From Cranoglanis bouderius (lineage: Eukaryota; Chordata; Actinopteri; Siluriformes; Cranoglanididae), in NCBI GenBank assembly GCA_023630585.1, contig CM042540.1, positions 17,958,574 through 18,022,573 of the forward strand: DNA of 64,000 bases. Direction: 5' to 3'. A program made the position numbers and the translations under genes. Positions 12,801-22,900 of this stretch are shown piece after piece; the first letter of the stretch is position 1, and each line of letters opens with the position of its first letter. The notes beneath the pieces are model-generated. The model saw only the letters and a list, made by a program, of their open reading frames with translations, was not told the origin of the DNA and did no database searches.

Positions 12801-15800
12801 ATATTGCTGATTTCTTTTATATGAATTTAAAAAAAAAAAACACTCTTCTCGGGTCTGATTTATTATTAGGATTTAGGTTTTTATTAACTGTGTAGTACTT
12901 TTAAACATATCAATTTCAGTAAAATTGAAGATAGTTTAAGTCAGGCAGGCCTTGGTTTATGATCGGTTCTGTTCCACCATACATTTGCAGTAGGCTACAT
13001 TGCACTGCTTTGCTCAAGTTGTTTGCTGCAGTTGTTTCCAGTATGACCCTGTGGAGGCGGGGACAGGGTTGAGCGCTGGTTTGTGAATGGAGGGTGGAGC
13101 CGGACCTACACCCATGGGGGATTTTTGTTAGTGAGTGTTCTGTGTTTCAGTGAGCAGGGATAAATGGAGGAGAGACAAGTGGGCAAGAATAAAAGGTGGA
13201 GAAACAAGAGCCATGAGAGAGAGAGAGAGAGAGCTGAGCAGCACAGAGCCGTGTGCGTGTGTGTGCGTGTATGCGTGCGTGTGTGTGTGCACATGTGCCA
13301 TGTGAAATAAAATCACTGAAAAGCGAAGGAAAAGAAAAAAAAACTCTTTTGAGTTGTCCCAGGCCTATGCCCTGTCTCCTCATTTTCAGGCAAACCCATA
13401 AGCATGCCTCAGACCTCTGTAAAACAAACTTTATTGGAGTAGATCGGCATCTCTCCATAGACTTGCACTGGCTTCTGAGTGATGCACTAATGTGGTGGGT
13501 TGTTGACGTATGAAAGTAGTTAGTAACAGCTGCATTTAGATTTCCTATATCTATGGCAGTTGAACTCGGAGGAAAGCAACAGTTTTTATATCAGTGCCTC
13601 ACTAGTTGCTACTGTGAGGTAAAAGATCTACTTGACTGTAAGCAGAGAATTTAAATGTTAGTATTCTGGTTGCTTTATGCTTGCAGTCTGGCTGCCTCAG
13701 TTGTTCGCCCAGTTGCTCAGTTTCACTGAAAAATTAGCTTTATTGTTGGAGAGTGGCATTAATGAAAAAAGATGGAGAGATGACACTCTTTTGGAAGAAC
13801 CCTGCACTGCATGAACATGCCTTTTTGAGACATCATAATATATTCCACTGAATAAATGAAGAAAAGATGAAATGTGTAAGCTATGTTTCTCTTTCACAGA
13901 ATGTCACTGCCAATCACAGAGTGAATGATGTCATTGCGACTGAGGAAGGGCCGCAGACTCTGGTTGGTCGCTTTATGTACGGCCCTCTGGACATGGTGAC
14001 TCTGACAGGAGAGAAGGTATGAGAGCATGTTTCATTAGCCTCATTAGTCAGAAACACTTGTGAGGTCTGTGTATAGTTATACTTAGTCTAATATTTCTGT
14101 CTCTTTTTTTTTTCTACCTCTTATCTCTGTAGGTGGACATATATTTAATGACACAGCCTCAGTCAGGGCGCTGGGTGCACTTTGACACTGAGGTCACCAA
14201 CAGCAATGGCAGAGTGTCCTACACTATCCCTGACAGCAAAAAGCTGCCTGTGGGAGTTTATCCTATTAAAATGATTGTGAAGTAAGTTTATGCAACGTGC
14301 CTATTTTCTGAAGTACCCTAAAGATTATATTTGTTTCTGTGTTTAATAGTTGATGGCTGTTTTATTCACATAATTGGCATAATTTGCCAAATTGAGACTG
14401 TTTATTTAAGGCTGTCCATGTAGGCTTTGCTTTGAATGAGCAAATTTCTAAAATGCTTGGTTCAGGGTGGATGCAGAGTAACTCTTCAGTAGGTGGTGCA
14501 CTTGTTTTCATGGCCATTTATCCTGTTCACCCTCTTTCCTTTTTTCTGTTTCTGTTTAATCCTCTCTTATTTCTCTTGACTAATCTCTCTGCTTTGACCT
14601 TCAGGGGAGACCAGACAAATGCAGAAGCTTTCCTGACTGTGCTGCCACGGGGAATGGAGTGTGTGGTGTTTAGCATAGATGGATCCTTTGCTGCTAGCGT
14701 CTCGATTATGGGCAGCGACCCTAAAGTACGGGCTGGTGCTGTGGATGTGGTCAGGTGAGTATTAGCGAAAGAGAGAAAAATAAACAGTTACTGAAAAATA
14801 AGATGCAGCACAGGTGAGAGAGAAAGTAGACTGATGGAGTGGATTACAGTAAAAATAAGATATTTGAATATTTACCTAATTAAACATCAGCTAGCATATC
14901 ACTGTTAGCAACTGACAGTTTCATGGAGGTCTTCTAGAAACATAAAATTAATTAAATTCATACAATTTTAAAAGTCTATGATCTACAACTAGAAAGACAT
15001 ACTTTGCACAATGGGCTGTACCAAGGGTTGGCAACATAAGTCAGCCACTACAGTTCTAGGATAGTTTAACAGTGTTGCTGGCACACCACTCAGAGAAATC
15101 CAACACCAAACACCATTCAGTTAATTGTTCGCATGGTCTATTTTGTCTGGAAAATGAAAAAAAAAAAAAAAAGCTCCATTAAGAATGGTGTCATATAAGA
15201 AAAAATGCTGCGTTGCATAGTATTTTTTACAAAATGTGGTTTGAGTGCCATCTACTGTGCAGTTTGAACGCTGCAATAAGCACCGTCTTAGCCAACCACA
15301 TACAGTATTATTTTTATTTTGGACTGCTCTAGTTGCTTTAGTTATCTGCTCCAACACTTCATTTATCTGTACAGTTCATCAGTTCAGTGCGTTTACTTTT
15401 ATATTTGTTTTATGACAAATCAGTTAAACCGGGTTCTTTGTTTTAGGACTAAAAAAAGAAACCAGGTCATTTTACTTTGAACCATTCTTTTCAAATGTAT
15501 CTCAGTCATAATTGAGAAAATCTCAGAAATCTCAGAATTACTACAATAGTGAAATCGCTGTTTAAAAACCTATTAAAAGAATAGACGGATTTGTTATTGT
15601 TGTAACAAGAATGTTAATTAAGTTAACATATTAACGTATAGCAGAGCCTAATAATAATAAAGAAGTAGATTTCCATCAGGTAGTACTATTTGGTACAAAT
15701 AGCACCAGAAATCTTAGAGGGGTGAAAAGTTCAAAGATTATTGTTCAAAAAATACCAATTTGCACAATTTCTGTATTAACTCCTTACACATGCCTAATTC

Positions 15801-16763
15801 TTCTCTGAATACAACTCTATTTTTATAATCAATTCAGTGTGACTGTGAGGAATGGATGTTGTGTTTTGTGTTAAGACACTGGCAGGACTTGGGTTATCTC
15901 ATTATCTACATCACTGGGCGTCCAGACATGCAGAAACAGAGAGTGGTGTCATGGCTTTCCCAGCACAACTTCCCCCAGGGCATGATCTTTTTCTCCGAGG
16001 GGTTGGTGCATGACCCACTACGCCAGAAAACCATTTTCCTTAGAAACTTGATTCAGGAGGTAAGATGCTCTTTGTTTGGTGTTCTGATCTATCCTCACTA
16101 TCAAATTGTGCACACGCATCCTTTTGCAGCACAAGTTTCACAAGAACGTGAAAGCCACTTTTTCCATGCCGTTAGTGTCACATTAAGATCAACTCGGCCT
16201 ACGGCTCCATGAAGGACATCTCTGTCTACAGCATGCTGGGTCTCAGCCCTAACCAGATATATATAGTGGGCAGACCATCCAAGAAATACCAAAACCAATG
16301 CCAGGTGATCCATCTTTTCATTCATCCTTATGTATACCAGGAATCTTTTATTGCTGGTGTATCTTATTGGTGCTCTGTTTTGCTTCCCCTTCTACTCTTT
16401 CTCTGCATCCTGACCTGACCCTGGTTTTACTATACTGTGCAGTTCCTCAGCGAGGGCTATGCTGTGCACCTTTCTTCACTGCAGTTTGGCCACCGGGCCC
16501 GGGTCAAGAAGACCTCATCAATGCGCATGGTGCTGCGTAAGAGCTCTTTTGGTCTGACGTCAAAGCCGGACTTCCTCTCCAAGCGCACACACCTGCGACG
16601 TACCATGTCTGTGCAGCAGGCTGAACCTCCCATGACCTTGAATCCCAAACCGGAGCGTGCCCAGAGCCAGCCTGAGTCCAATAAAGAGACTGGGGGTAGT
16701 GAAGGAGGTGGCCATGTGATGTGGGTGCGGGCAGGCATGCACCGGGGTAACACCACTCCCTGA
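461..16763 (+). CDS. pitpnm3: pitpnm3, membrane-associated phosphatidylinositol transfer protein 3 (3' part, 14 exons)
   Basis: Exons read by splice signals and unbroken phase: 461-650, 1413-1535, 1883-2067, 4023-4177, 4442-4612, 8959-9150, 9313-9461, 11866-11982, 13900-14016, 14133-14281, 14605-14754, 15876-16059, 16176-16304, 16443-16763 (stop TGA). They encode the C-terminal 776 residues; the N-terminus lies left of the window. The lipase-like nucleophile motif is GDCVGG (exon 1413-1535), with no serine. The DDHD domain runs from FEVSECFLLGCPLG (exon 4023) to the LDYALYCPD / LFHASYWESTDV segment in exon 9313. The LNS2 domain (FSIDGSFAASVSIMGSDPKVRAG, then VTGRPDMQ-like ITGRPDMQKQRVV) covers exons 14605-16304. 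The tail LRRTMSVQQ...NPKPERAQSQPES is what I recall of PITPNM3 rather than PITPNM1/2. The family (Nir proteins) acts at ER-plasma membrane contacts in phosphatidic acid sensing and PI homeostasis; PITPNM3 itself lacks the PITP domain, which cannot be checked here. Family assignment is firm, paralogue choice strong. Confidence 0.93.
1347..1401 (+). repeat. (GT)n microsatellite abutting a pitpnm3 3' splice site
   Basis: A near-pure GT tract of about 55 bp ends 11 bases before the exon starting at 1413, taking the place of the usual polypyrimidine tract. Confidence 0.95.
2721..2911 (+). mobile_element. Gypsy-type gag / SCAN-like domain fragment in a pitpnm3 intron
   Basis: The + frame starting near 2755 reads VIDLVVLDQFVVRLLEGTAE, then WVQFHRPESLNKAVQLAEDH, a helical pattern typical of the SCAN-like capsid region found in fish Ty3/Gypsy gag proteins and genes derived from them. 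It is a fragment of about 55 residues running into a CT microsatellite, with no start codon context, no zinc knuckle and no pol. It lies in the 2068-4022 intron, and its higher GC content contrasts with the flanks. Read as a transposon relic; a domesticated exon is unlikely without a downstream splice partner. Confidence 0.6.
2937..2988. repeat. (CT)n microsatellite
   Basis: About 50 bp of CT repeat directly after the gag-like fragment. The rest of the 2068-4022 intron (2989-3980) shows no recognisable gene. Confidence 0.95.
3984..4018 (+). repeat. (GT)n microsatellite abutting a second pitpnm3 3' splice site
   Basis: About 35 bp of GT repeat runs to within four bases of the exon starting at 4023 (…gtgtac-ag). 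The branch and pyrimidine region of this intron is therefore UG-rich rather than pyrimidine-rich. Confidence 0.95.
5020..5200 (-). repeat. 3' end of an L2-type LINE/SINE retroposon
   Basis: The reverse strand ends in aatgacaataaagtgaaac followed by gaaact repeats, the tail style of fish L2-like LINEs and their SINE partners. Only the 3' end is recognisable. Confidence 0.4.
5201..8958. other. remainder of a large pitpnm3 intron
   Basis: No exon with matching phase lies between 4613 and 8958. Recognised content: a TTG microsatellite near 5825, a cluster of acccag/ctgggt words in both orientations at 6580-6740 (MITE-like), and a fish interspersed repeat at 7245-7410 (tccaaccctggtcctgggg…). Otherwise AT-rich intron. 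Confidence 0.5.
9586..10521. mobile_element. non-autonomous TA-flanked DNA transposon (MITE-like) in a pitpnm3 intron
   Basis: The ends are inverted copies: cagttgaggtcataatttta at the left and taaacttatgacctgaatcg at the right, each bordered by TA, fitting a Tc1/mariner-type duplication. A second inverted pair (ttagtactgccc…) lies inside. The core holds a TA tract of about 80 bp (9801-9881) and no transposase frame. Confidence 0.7.
9801..9881. repeat. (TA)n microsatellite
   Basis: About 80 bp of pure TA inside the MITE at 9586-10521; likely length-variable. Confidence 0.95.
10672..11449 (-). mobile_element. solo LTR (Gypsy-type), copy A
   Basis: The element starts TGTTAGG and ends CCTAACA, and is flanked by a perfect 5-bp duplication AATGG (10667-10671 and 11450-11454), the signature of LTR insertion followed by LTR-LTR recombination. 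On the minus strand it has a TATA-like tttaaatac and an AATAAA about 70 bp before the CA end, as in a U3-R-U5 layout. It contains three minisatellite units of about 63 bp (10911-11078, ggtggtctggaaaccac core). Internal retroviral genes are absent. It shares sequence with the element at 33380-34264. Confidence 0.85.
11983..13899. other. pitpnm3 intron without a recognised gene
   Basis: AT-rich intron. 13040-13350 is GC-richer, with GA and GT/GC-type simple repeats and an AATAAA (near 13306); it resembles LTR fragments but no termini were found. Nothing else supported. Confidence 0.4.
14755..15875. other. pitpnm3 intron without a recognised gene
   Basis: AT-rich intron between the two LNS2-coding exons. 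No repeats with clear ends and no exon with compatible phase were seen. Confidence 0.5.
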
Positions 16764-19454
16764 TCACATAGAAAGCGAGAAGGATGAGAAAAGAGAAGAC
16801 ATGGTTTCTCAGTACAGTGTTTTGGTAAGTCTCTTCTCTGTTGACAGTTATGTATACTGAAAATAATGGAGTAGTTAGTATTGAGTGTTGATTATGATTT
16901 GTCTCCACTTTTGTCAAGATGAGACAGAATTTTACTAGTTTGGAACATAAGGAATGCCCTTTGCCCTAGATACTGTCCATCGTTCATTGCACAGTATATC
17001 CCTCTTGTAATTTCTATTCAACATTTTGTCCATAGTGGAGTACTGGGTCTTCCCTATAAACAGTGATTCTTTTTCACGTTTCCAATGTGTGAATCTTGTG
17101 TCCTACAACACTTAGAGTGCGTTGCCTTTCCCCCCAACAGGATACACTTCAGCATTGATTTTAATGCTTTAACTGTAAAATAAATTACACAGTACAGACT
17201 TATCTGTACTCTCCAACTAATCCAACTATTCAAGTACTAGACTCTTTATGTAAATGTGTTCAATAATATTCTGGCTATTTATTGAACAGCTTTTTAATCC
17301 TGTGGTCCAATTTAATTAGGTCCAAATCGACATTATTTATAGGGCTACATGTTTTTGAGTTAGTGATGTTTGGTTTAAACCCATTCAAATCAAGTGACCA
17401 GACAAATGGGCTAATAACGCGTAGAAGTCAATCATAAATGTAATATGTTTGATAATGTTAGGATGTGATTTCCATCAATGTAACAAAATAAAAATAAAAA
17501 AAAGAAATCATGGACCACTGGGTATACTTCATGGGCTCCACTTTGAGAACCACTGTTAGAGTATGACATACTTGCTTTTAACCTGGAAAGCATGAAAGTC
17601 ATTGATCTCTTGATCATTATGAACAACAGCTCATTATGAACAGTGGCATTCATGAATTCACTGCATTTCCCTACTAGACTATTTCAAACTTAAATATGGA
17701 GGGAAATCTTCTTTTGATTTAATCTATTAAGCAAGTTTTCCTTTTTTCACCAGAGCCTTATTGATATTCATAACCAAACCCTAGGTAGAGCTATTATTAG
17801 GAGCAGCTCTCTGCATCTCCTACTCTGTCATTGCTCTCAACACTGCTGAACTCTGAATGCACATGTCCATTTTAGCTGTCTGTGGTCTCTTCTCTAAAGA
17901 CAGATTGCTCAGACTTTCTCCAATTCAGTTTTTACTTATTATGTTTACTGCAATATTATGTTTGCTTCATAAGATGTGTGGGTTGACTGATTATGGTCTG
18001 GTTAAATAGCAGTTCTGTTTATCTTTTGAATGAATCTAGGTATTCAGATGGACTTTCATTTGAGGATTTGCACTCTTTGTCCATCCTTCAGTGCTCTATT
18101 TCGCTTCTGCATTATCTTCACATCTAAAGCTTTGAGTGAGGCACTACAAATCACATCTCTGCTTCGAACTTCACTATATACAGCTTGCTTCATCTGCCTG
18201 TGGATTTGACACATCATATGTAATGCAAGTGCTGCCTATTTCTCAAATCTCCTGTTTGACTCAAGACGATAACAGAGATTCAGCAGAGTTGAAAGCATCA
18301 GTAAGTAGTAATTAATTAGTGATTAAGTATCAGAATCCAAGTACAAGACTATTTTTGAGTCTCAGTTTTTAAGGAGCCAGCAACACAGAGGGTTTTTTTT
18401 TTTTTTTTTTTTTGCTTGGTCTTGTGAGAATTTGGCTTGCTCTTTTCTTGAGCTTGGCCTCCAGGCATCCTATTTCAAGGTATTCTGTCAGTCCGGTGCC
18501 AGGCAAGAGGAAATTTATTTCCATCCAGCCAAAACGTCAGGATGTCTAAAGCCCAAGGAAATATGCACAGTTGAAGAGAAGAGCCCATAACATGCTTCTT
18601 GGACAGGTCTTGATGCTGGCTCCTGCAATAATCTTTTTGTGTAAATATTGCAGACTCAACACTGCTCTCTGGGCAGCTGTCCATGAGCTGGCTGCAGAAA
18701 TGGGGCTAGGCTGCCGTACGCTAACACCATGCCAAAGTGCCAATTTGACCCAAACCCGCTGTTTCATGGCGCAGCTGCACAGCCAGAACAGTGCATATGA
18801 CAGCATGGAACCTTTGCTAGGAGAACTGCTGAACTTCCCCCTACCTCTGTGCGAGGTGACGCCTCATGTCCCATCTATCAGTAGCTGTGGATTGACTGCC
18901 AGACGAGAGGATTATCAAACATCAGTGGTTTCTGTTGTGGCCAATATTCTCATTGAACTAAGAATATGTAATGCTCATATGTGTTTTTTTTTTGTTGTTT
19001 TTTTATCTATAAGTGACATCTGTCCAGAAAACACAACTTTCAGAGATTTAAAATGGAGGGCAGCTTAAGTGTATTACATGTATTCTGTACATTGTGATGT
19101 TCCTCAAGTTCTCACTTAGGTGACTATTGTAACTTGCACTAAATCAAATTGATTATGGTATTATAGTTGTAATTGGTTATGGCTGAATACAGCAATGTTT
19201 ACCATTCAAATAATGGTTTTGTATTTATATTGTAATAGTGGTTGTTGTTGTTCACACGGTTGTGACTGTACTGCACTAATATTACACAGTAATAAGGTAA
19301 TTGTTTAATCTGATATTGATATTGTTTACAAATAAAAGACTCAAGCATAGACTGCACACTACAGGCCAATGATTTGAATGTAACATTACTTTGAAAAAAA
19401 AAAAAAAAAGAAAGAAAGAAATCGTTACATAACATGCTGGTCAGTGTGAAAATA

Positions 19455-19685
19455 AAAGTACCCCCAAAAATGGTTCTTTAGAGCTATGCCACCGCAGAAC
19501 CATCAATCAGTATGTTTTTACCCCTTTAGAAATTGAATAATCACAAGAAAGATTGGGGGGATTGTTTTTAGCTTGTTTTAGTTTGGCAAGATTCATCAAT
19601 CAAAAGGGTCTTTAGGAAACCATAAAATAGTTATTCCATGGCACTCTCAAGAACCATTTCAGGCACCTTTATTTTTAAGAGTGTA
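19455..19685. mobile_element. MITE-like inverted repeat in the pitpnm3 3' UTR
   Basis: The left end (aaaagtacccccaaaaatggttcttt) and the right end (aagaaccatttcaggcacct, then tttatttttaagagtgt) are inverted versions of each other. They match the common fish repeat whose ends read cactcttaaaaataaaggtgcc. No coding capacity. Confidence 0.5.
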
Positions 19686-20015
19686 ATGGAGTGTAATCAA
19701 CAAAGACCCTGAGGGCTGTTTGTCTGTAATACATCAGAATAAGAGTATCACTCTTAGGTTAAACTAGATAGTTGGCTGTTAATGGAATGACTAAATTTTA
19801 CCATATTTTGAAACTTGAAACATTCATTGCTTGTTTTCATACCGTTGGTCTACATAATCTATATAAATTGAGATCAATATGACATATGAGATAGTTGCTT
19901 TTATTAATGAAAAATGTTTCTTCACTGAAGGAACTGAAAACTGCAAAGTTTCTTAATTTGCTTAACCAAAGTAAGTGACACATGTATAATGGACACTGTC
20001 CTTTATATAGACCAC

Positions 20016-20052
<37 letters not shown>

Positions 20053-20473
20053 ATACTACTATACATACATGCAAATCTCACATCTGTGTTGATTTGAACT
20101 GTTTTGTATTTACTGTAAATGTTTGAAATGAAGAGCAGTCATGGTGTATTTCCTTTTCTTTTCTGTCCTTACCCAGAGGTCATGTGATTGATAAATCCAA
20201 TCTTAAACTGAGCCTGCAGCTTGAGCCTATGTGACAAAGAAATTTTAAGACAGCTTTTGTGAAGTGTGAACATTGTCACTTTCTGAATTAGTATACTCAG
20301 TATATGAATGTATTTTCAGCCTTATAGATATGTGTATAACCTTTCGATGATATAGACTTATCTGTATATTCAGAGAATATATTTGTAATTTATTCAAGTT
20401 ATTTATTTTAAGATACAGCTATATTGTTTATGACAGGACTGAGGTGATATAACTCACTGTGGTAGTTGCAGCC

Positions 20474-20479
20474 AATAAA
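20474..20479 (+). promoter_or_regulatory. candidate poly(A) signal of pitpnm3
   Basis: A canonical AATAAA follows AT-rich UTR-like sequence and is followed within about 20 bases by a GT-rich element (gtgtgtgac), the usual layout of a cleavage site. It is the best candidate end of the pitpnm3 transcript. Confidence 0.5.
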
Positions 20480-20599
20480 ATTGCTTTTGGCTCAGTGTGT
20501 GACAAAATTCTGTACCTTTCCTCTGTGTTATACCATCACTGCATCTTTACAATTCACAAGCAGTTAACGTTTCTTGTAACCAGTTATGCATTTAATGTA

Positions 20600-20830
20600 C
20601 ATACACTGAAAAAAAAATGATGTGTTGGATTTACTTAAAATATATATGCTCCATGAAGTAATTTTAAGTAAAATTAACAAGAAAACCTTTGTGTACATAA
20701 ATGAGTTTACTCAACATTCTTAACTTAAAAAAAAGTAACACCAATAGTATCTACCAAGTATTTGCAAGTTGATTCAATTTAACATTTAAGCTTTTTATGT
20801 AGCTCATTTACATTAACACAATTAATTGAG
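20600..20830. repeat. MITE-like AT-rich repeat
   Basis: It begins acactgaaaaaaaaatg, followed by aagtaaa/tttactt words in both orientations, a pattern common to short fish DNA transposons. Its right end is not clear. Confidence 0.35.
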
Positions 20831-21720
20831 ATGAACCTAAGTATTGAATAAAACTGATCTGCTTACTGCACTGCTCTCGAACATTCAATAATAATATGTT
20901 AAAATAAACAACACAGACACAAAATAAAGCATTTTTTACTTTATTTTTGGATAGAGGTTGCAATACTATGGTTAAAAAAACAATGAATTGAGTACAGCTC
21001 AATAAGAAAAATGTATGACTTCATTCAACAAAAGTTTACAAAAAGTTTTCAGATCATCTGATCAATTGGGCTAATGCTCAGCCATATAATTAGAACCATT
21101 TTTAGAACCTAAATATATCTTTATACATAAATAGGGTTCTAACTGTGTGTCTAATAGTGTGCTCTTGTCCATAGACATCTGCTCTCAGTTTTTCCAGCAC
21201 ATTAGTGGAATTAGATGAAAGATAAGTACTATAAGGATCAGAATACTCCCTCTGTCTTTGCCACCAAAACACAGCATTTTACATAAGCATGTTACATAAG
21301 CACTGGACTGAACTGCAGGTTTGACCCAGCAGGCTCATGGGGATTAGTTTCCCACTGACTGCTCATACTGGGAAAGTCTTACTCCGCCCTGATCACTGCA
21401 CTATTAGTTATCGAAATGACATAAAAAGAAATGTTTGCTTCCCCTGACTACCTCTACAGTTAAATAGAGATCATGTAAATGTGTTAATGTGCACTCACAT
21501 ACATTGACTATTTTTTTGAATAAGAACTAAAATAGTTACTCATGCAGATAGTTTATGAACGTCCTTAAAATCAGGAATCATAATCAACAGTTTATCTCAG
21601 TAGGTTCAGGTTTTGTTTGTGACTTTCGTTCAAAGGCTTTTCTCTTGTGTAATCCATGTCATTATGAGAGTTATCTGCCTTTGAACCCAAACATCAATAT
21701 TTAACTGAGTGTAATGGATT

Positions 21721-22185
21721 TATGGTCTTGGCAAAGTATTCGGACACCTGACCACCACATCTTTGTATGCTGTAGCATTAAAAATTTCCCTTCACTTGAG
21801 CTAAGGGGTTAAGATCAAACCTGTTCCAGCATGACAAAGCCCCTGTGCACAAAGTGAGCTCCATGAAGACATGGTTGCCAAGGTTGGAGTAGAAGAACTT
21901 GAGTGTCTTGCACAGAGCCCTGACCTCAACCCCACTGAACACCTTTGGGATGAACTGGAACGCTGACTGCATCCCAGGCCTCCTCACCCAACATCACTGC
22001 CTGACCTCACTAATGCTCTTGTGGCTGAATGGACAAATCCTCACAACCACACTCCAATATCTAGTGCAAAGCCTTCCCAGGAGAGTGGAGCTTATTATAA
22101 CAGCAAAGGGGACTAAATCTGTAATAGGATGTTCAAAAAGCACATATGGTCAGGTGTCCACATACTTTTGGGCATATAGTGTACA
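21721..22185. mobile_element. decayed Tc1/mariner-like element (transposase relic)
   Basis: The ends are inverted: caaagtattcggacacctgacca left, tatggtcaggtgtccacatactttt right. Between them one frame around 21909-22090 reads a degraded DLNPTEHLWDELER, then NALVAEWTNPHNHTPI, the third catalytic region of a Tc1-like transposase. The 5' half is missing. Confidence 0.6.
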
Positions 22186-22384
22186 TCACATATACCTTTC
22201 TTGTGAGAACAGAAGATGAATCATCTTCTTCTATTGGGGACTGGATCAATTGAATTTTTGCACTTTTTCTAGTGATATATTAATATCACTTAACCTATGG
22301 AGGATTTTGGACCAATATATTAGACAGTGTTCTGTACCATTATCATAAAAACTCCGACTGAAATAATTTTTTTGAAAAATGGTG

Positions 22385-22900
22385 TTTTATCCCCCCAGCA
22401 CAGTTCCAGAAACCTGTAGAATATATGGCAAGGCACATTGGCACAAACAAGTTGTTTCGGCAGCTCATGCTGGGCTGACACATTACTAACATACTTTATG
22501 TTGGTTTTTCCTTTAATTTGCCATTCTTCAGTGTATGTGTACTATGGGGGATGAAACATTTCTATCCCGATGGGCATGGTCTCTGCCAGGATGACAGCAT
22601 CTCCTTCCACAGGGTACAACGGCTTACTAAATGATTAGATGAGTATGAAAATGATTTAATTCATTGATATGCTATGGCCTTCACAATCACCAGATATCAA
22701 CCCAATTGAACATTTTTGGGAGATTTTGGAGCAGCTTTTTAGACACCACTCTCCATCACTATAAACAACAATAGATAAAGTATCTTTTGGAGGAATTGTG
22801 TTCATCCCTCCATTAGAGATCCAGAGACAGTAGAATCTTGGTTTGGAAAGTTCAGTTTCATTAAATCATCATTATCTAAATGTTTCATTATTTATGGAAT
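22385..22900 (+). pseudogene. two shuffled fragments of a Tc1-like transposase
   Basis: 22660-22860 carries WPSQSPDINPIEHFWEILE-like sequence with stops. 22395-22530 carries what should follow it (…RIL/PRRIxAVLAARG then the 3' flank), yet lies upstream. The order is therefore rearranged. Decayed and non-functional. Confidence 0.45.

Larger units (their letters stand above)
16764..20480 (+). other. probable long 3' UTR of pitpnm3
   Basis: After the TGA at 16761-16763 there is about 3.7 kb of AT-rich DNA with no convincing exon, ending at the first well-placed AATAAA (20474) followed by a GT-rich stretch. It contains a T tract near 18395, a TG microsatellite (20021-20051), a MITE-like inverted repeat (19455-19685) and an isolated open frame at 18571-19068 judged non-coding. 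UTR extent is inference; no earlier strong poly(A) signal was obvious. Confidence 0.5.

Noticed and set aside
13040..13350. A third LTR
   Set aside because: Composition and an AATAAA are suggestive, but no TG…CA ends or target duplication could be found.
18571..19068. 165-codon open frame downstream of pitpnm3
   Set aside because: No recognisable domain, irregular composition, a poly-F/V end from a T-rich run, and a position in the probable 3' UTR. A stop-free stretch of this size can occur by chance.
21899..22219. 106-codon frame as a possible gene
   Set aside because: It is an out-of-frame reading of a decayed Tc1-like transposase bounded by inverted repeats.
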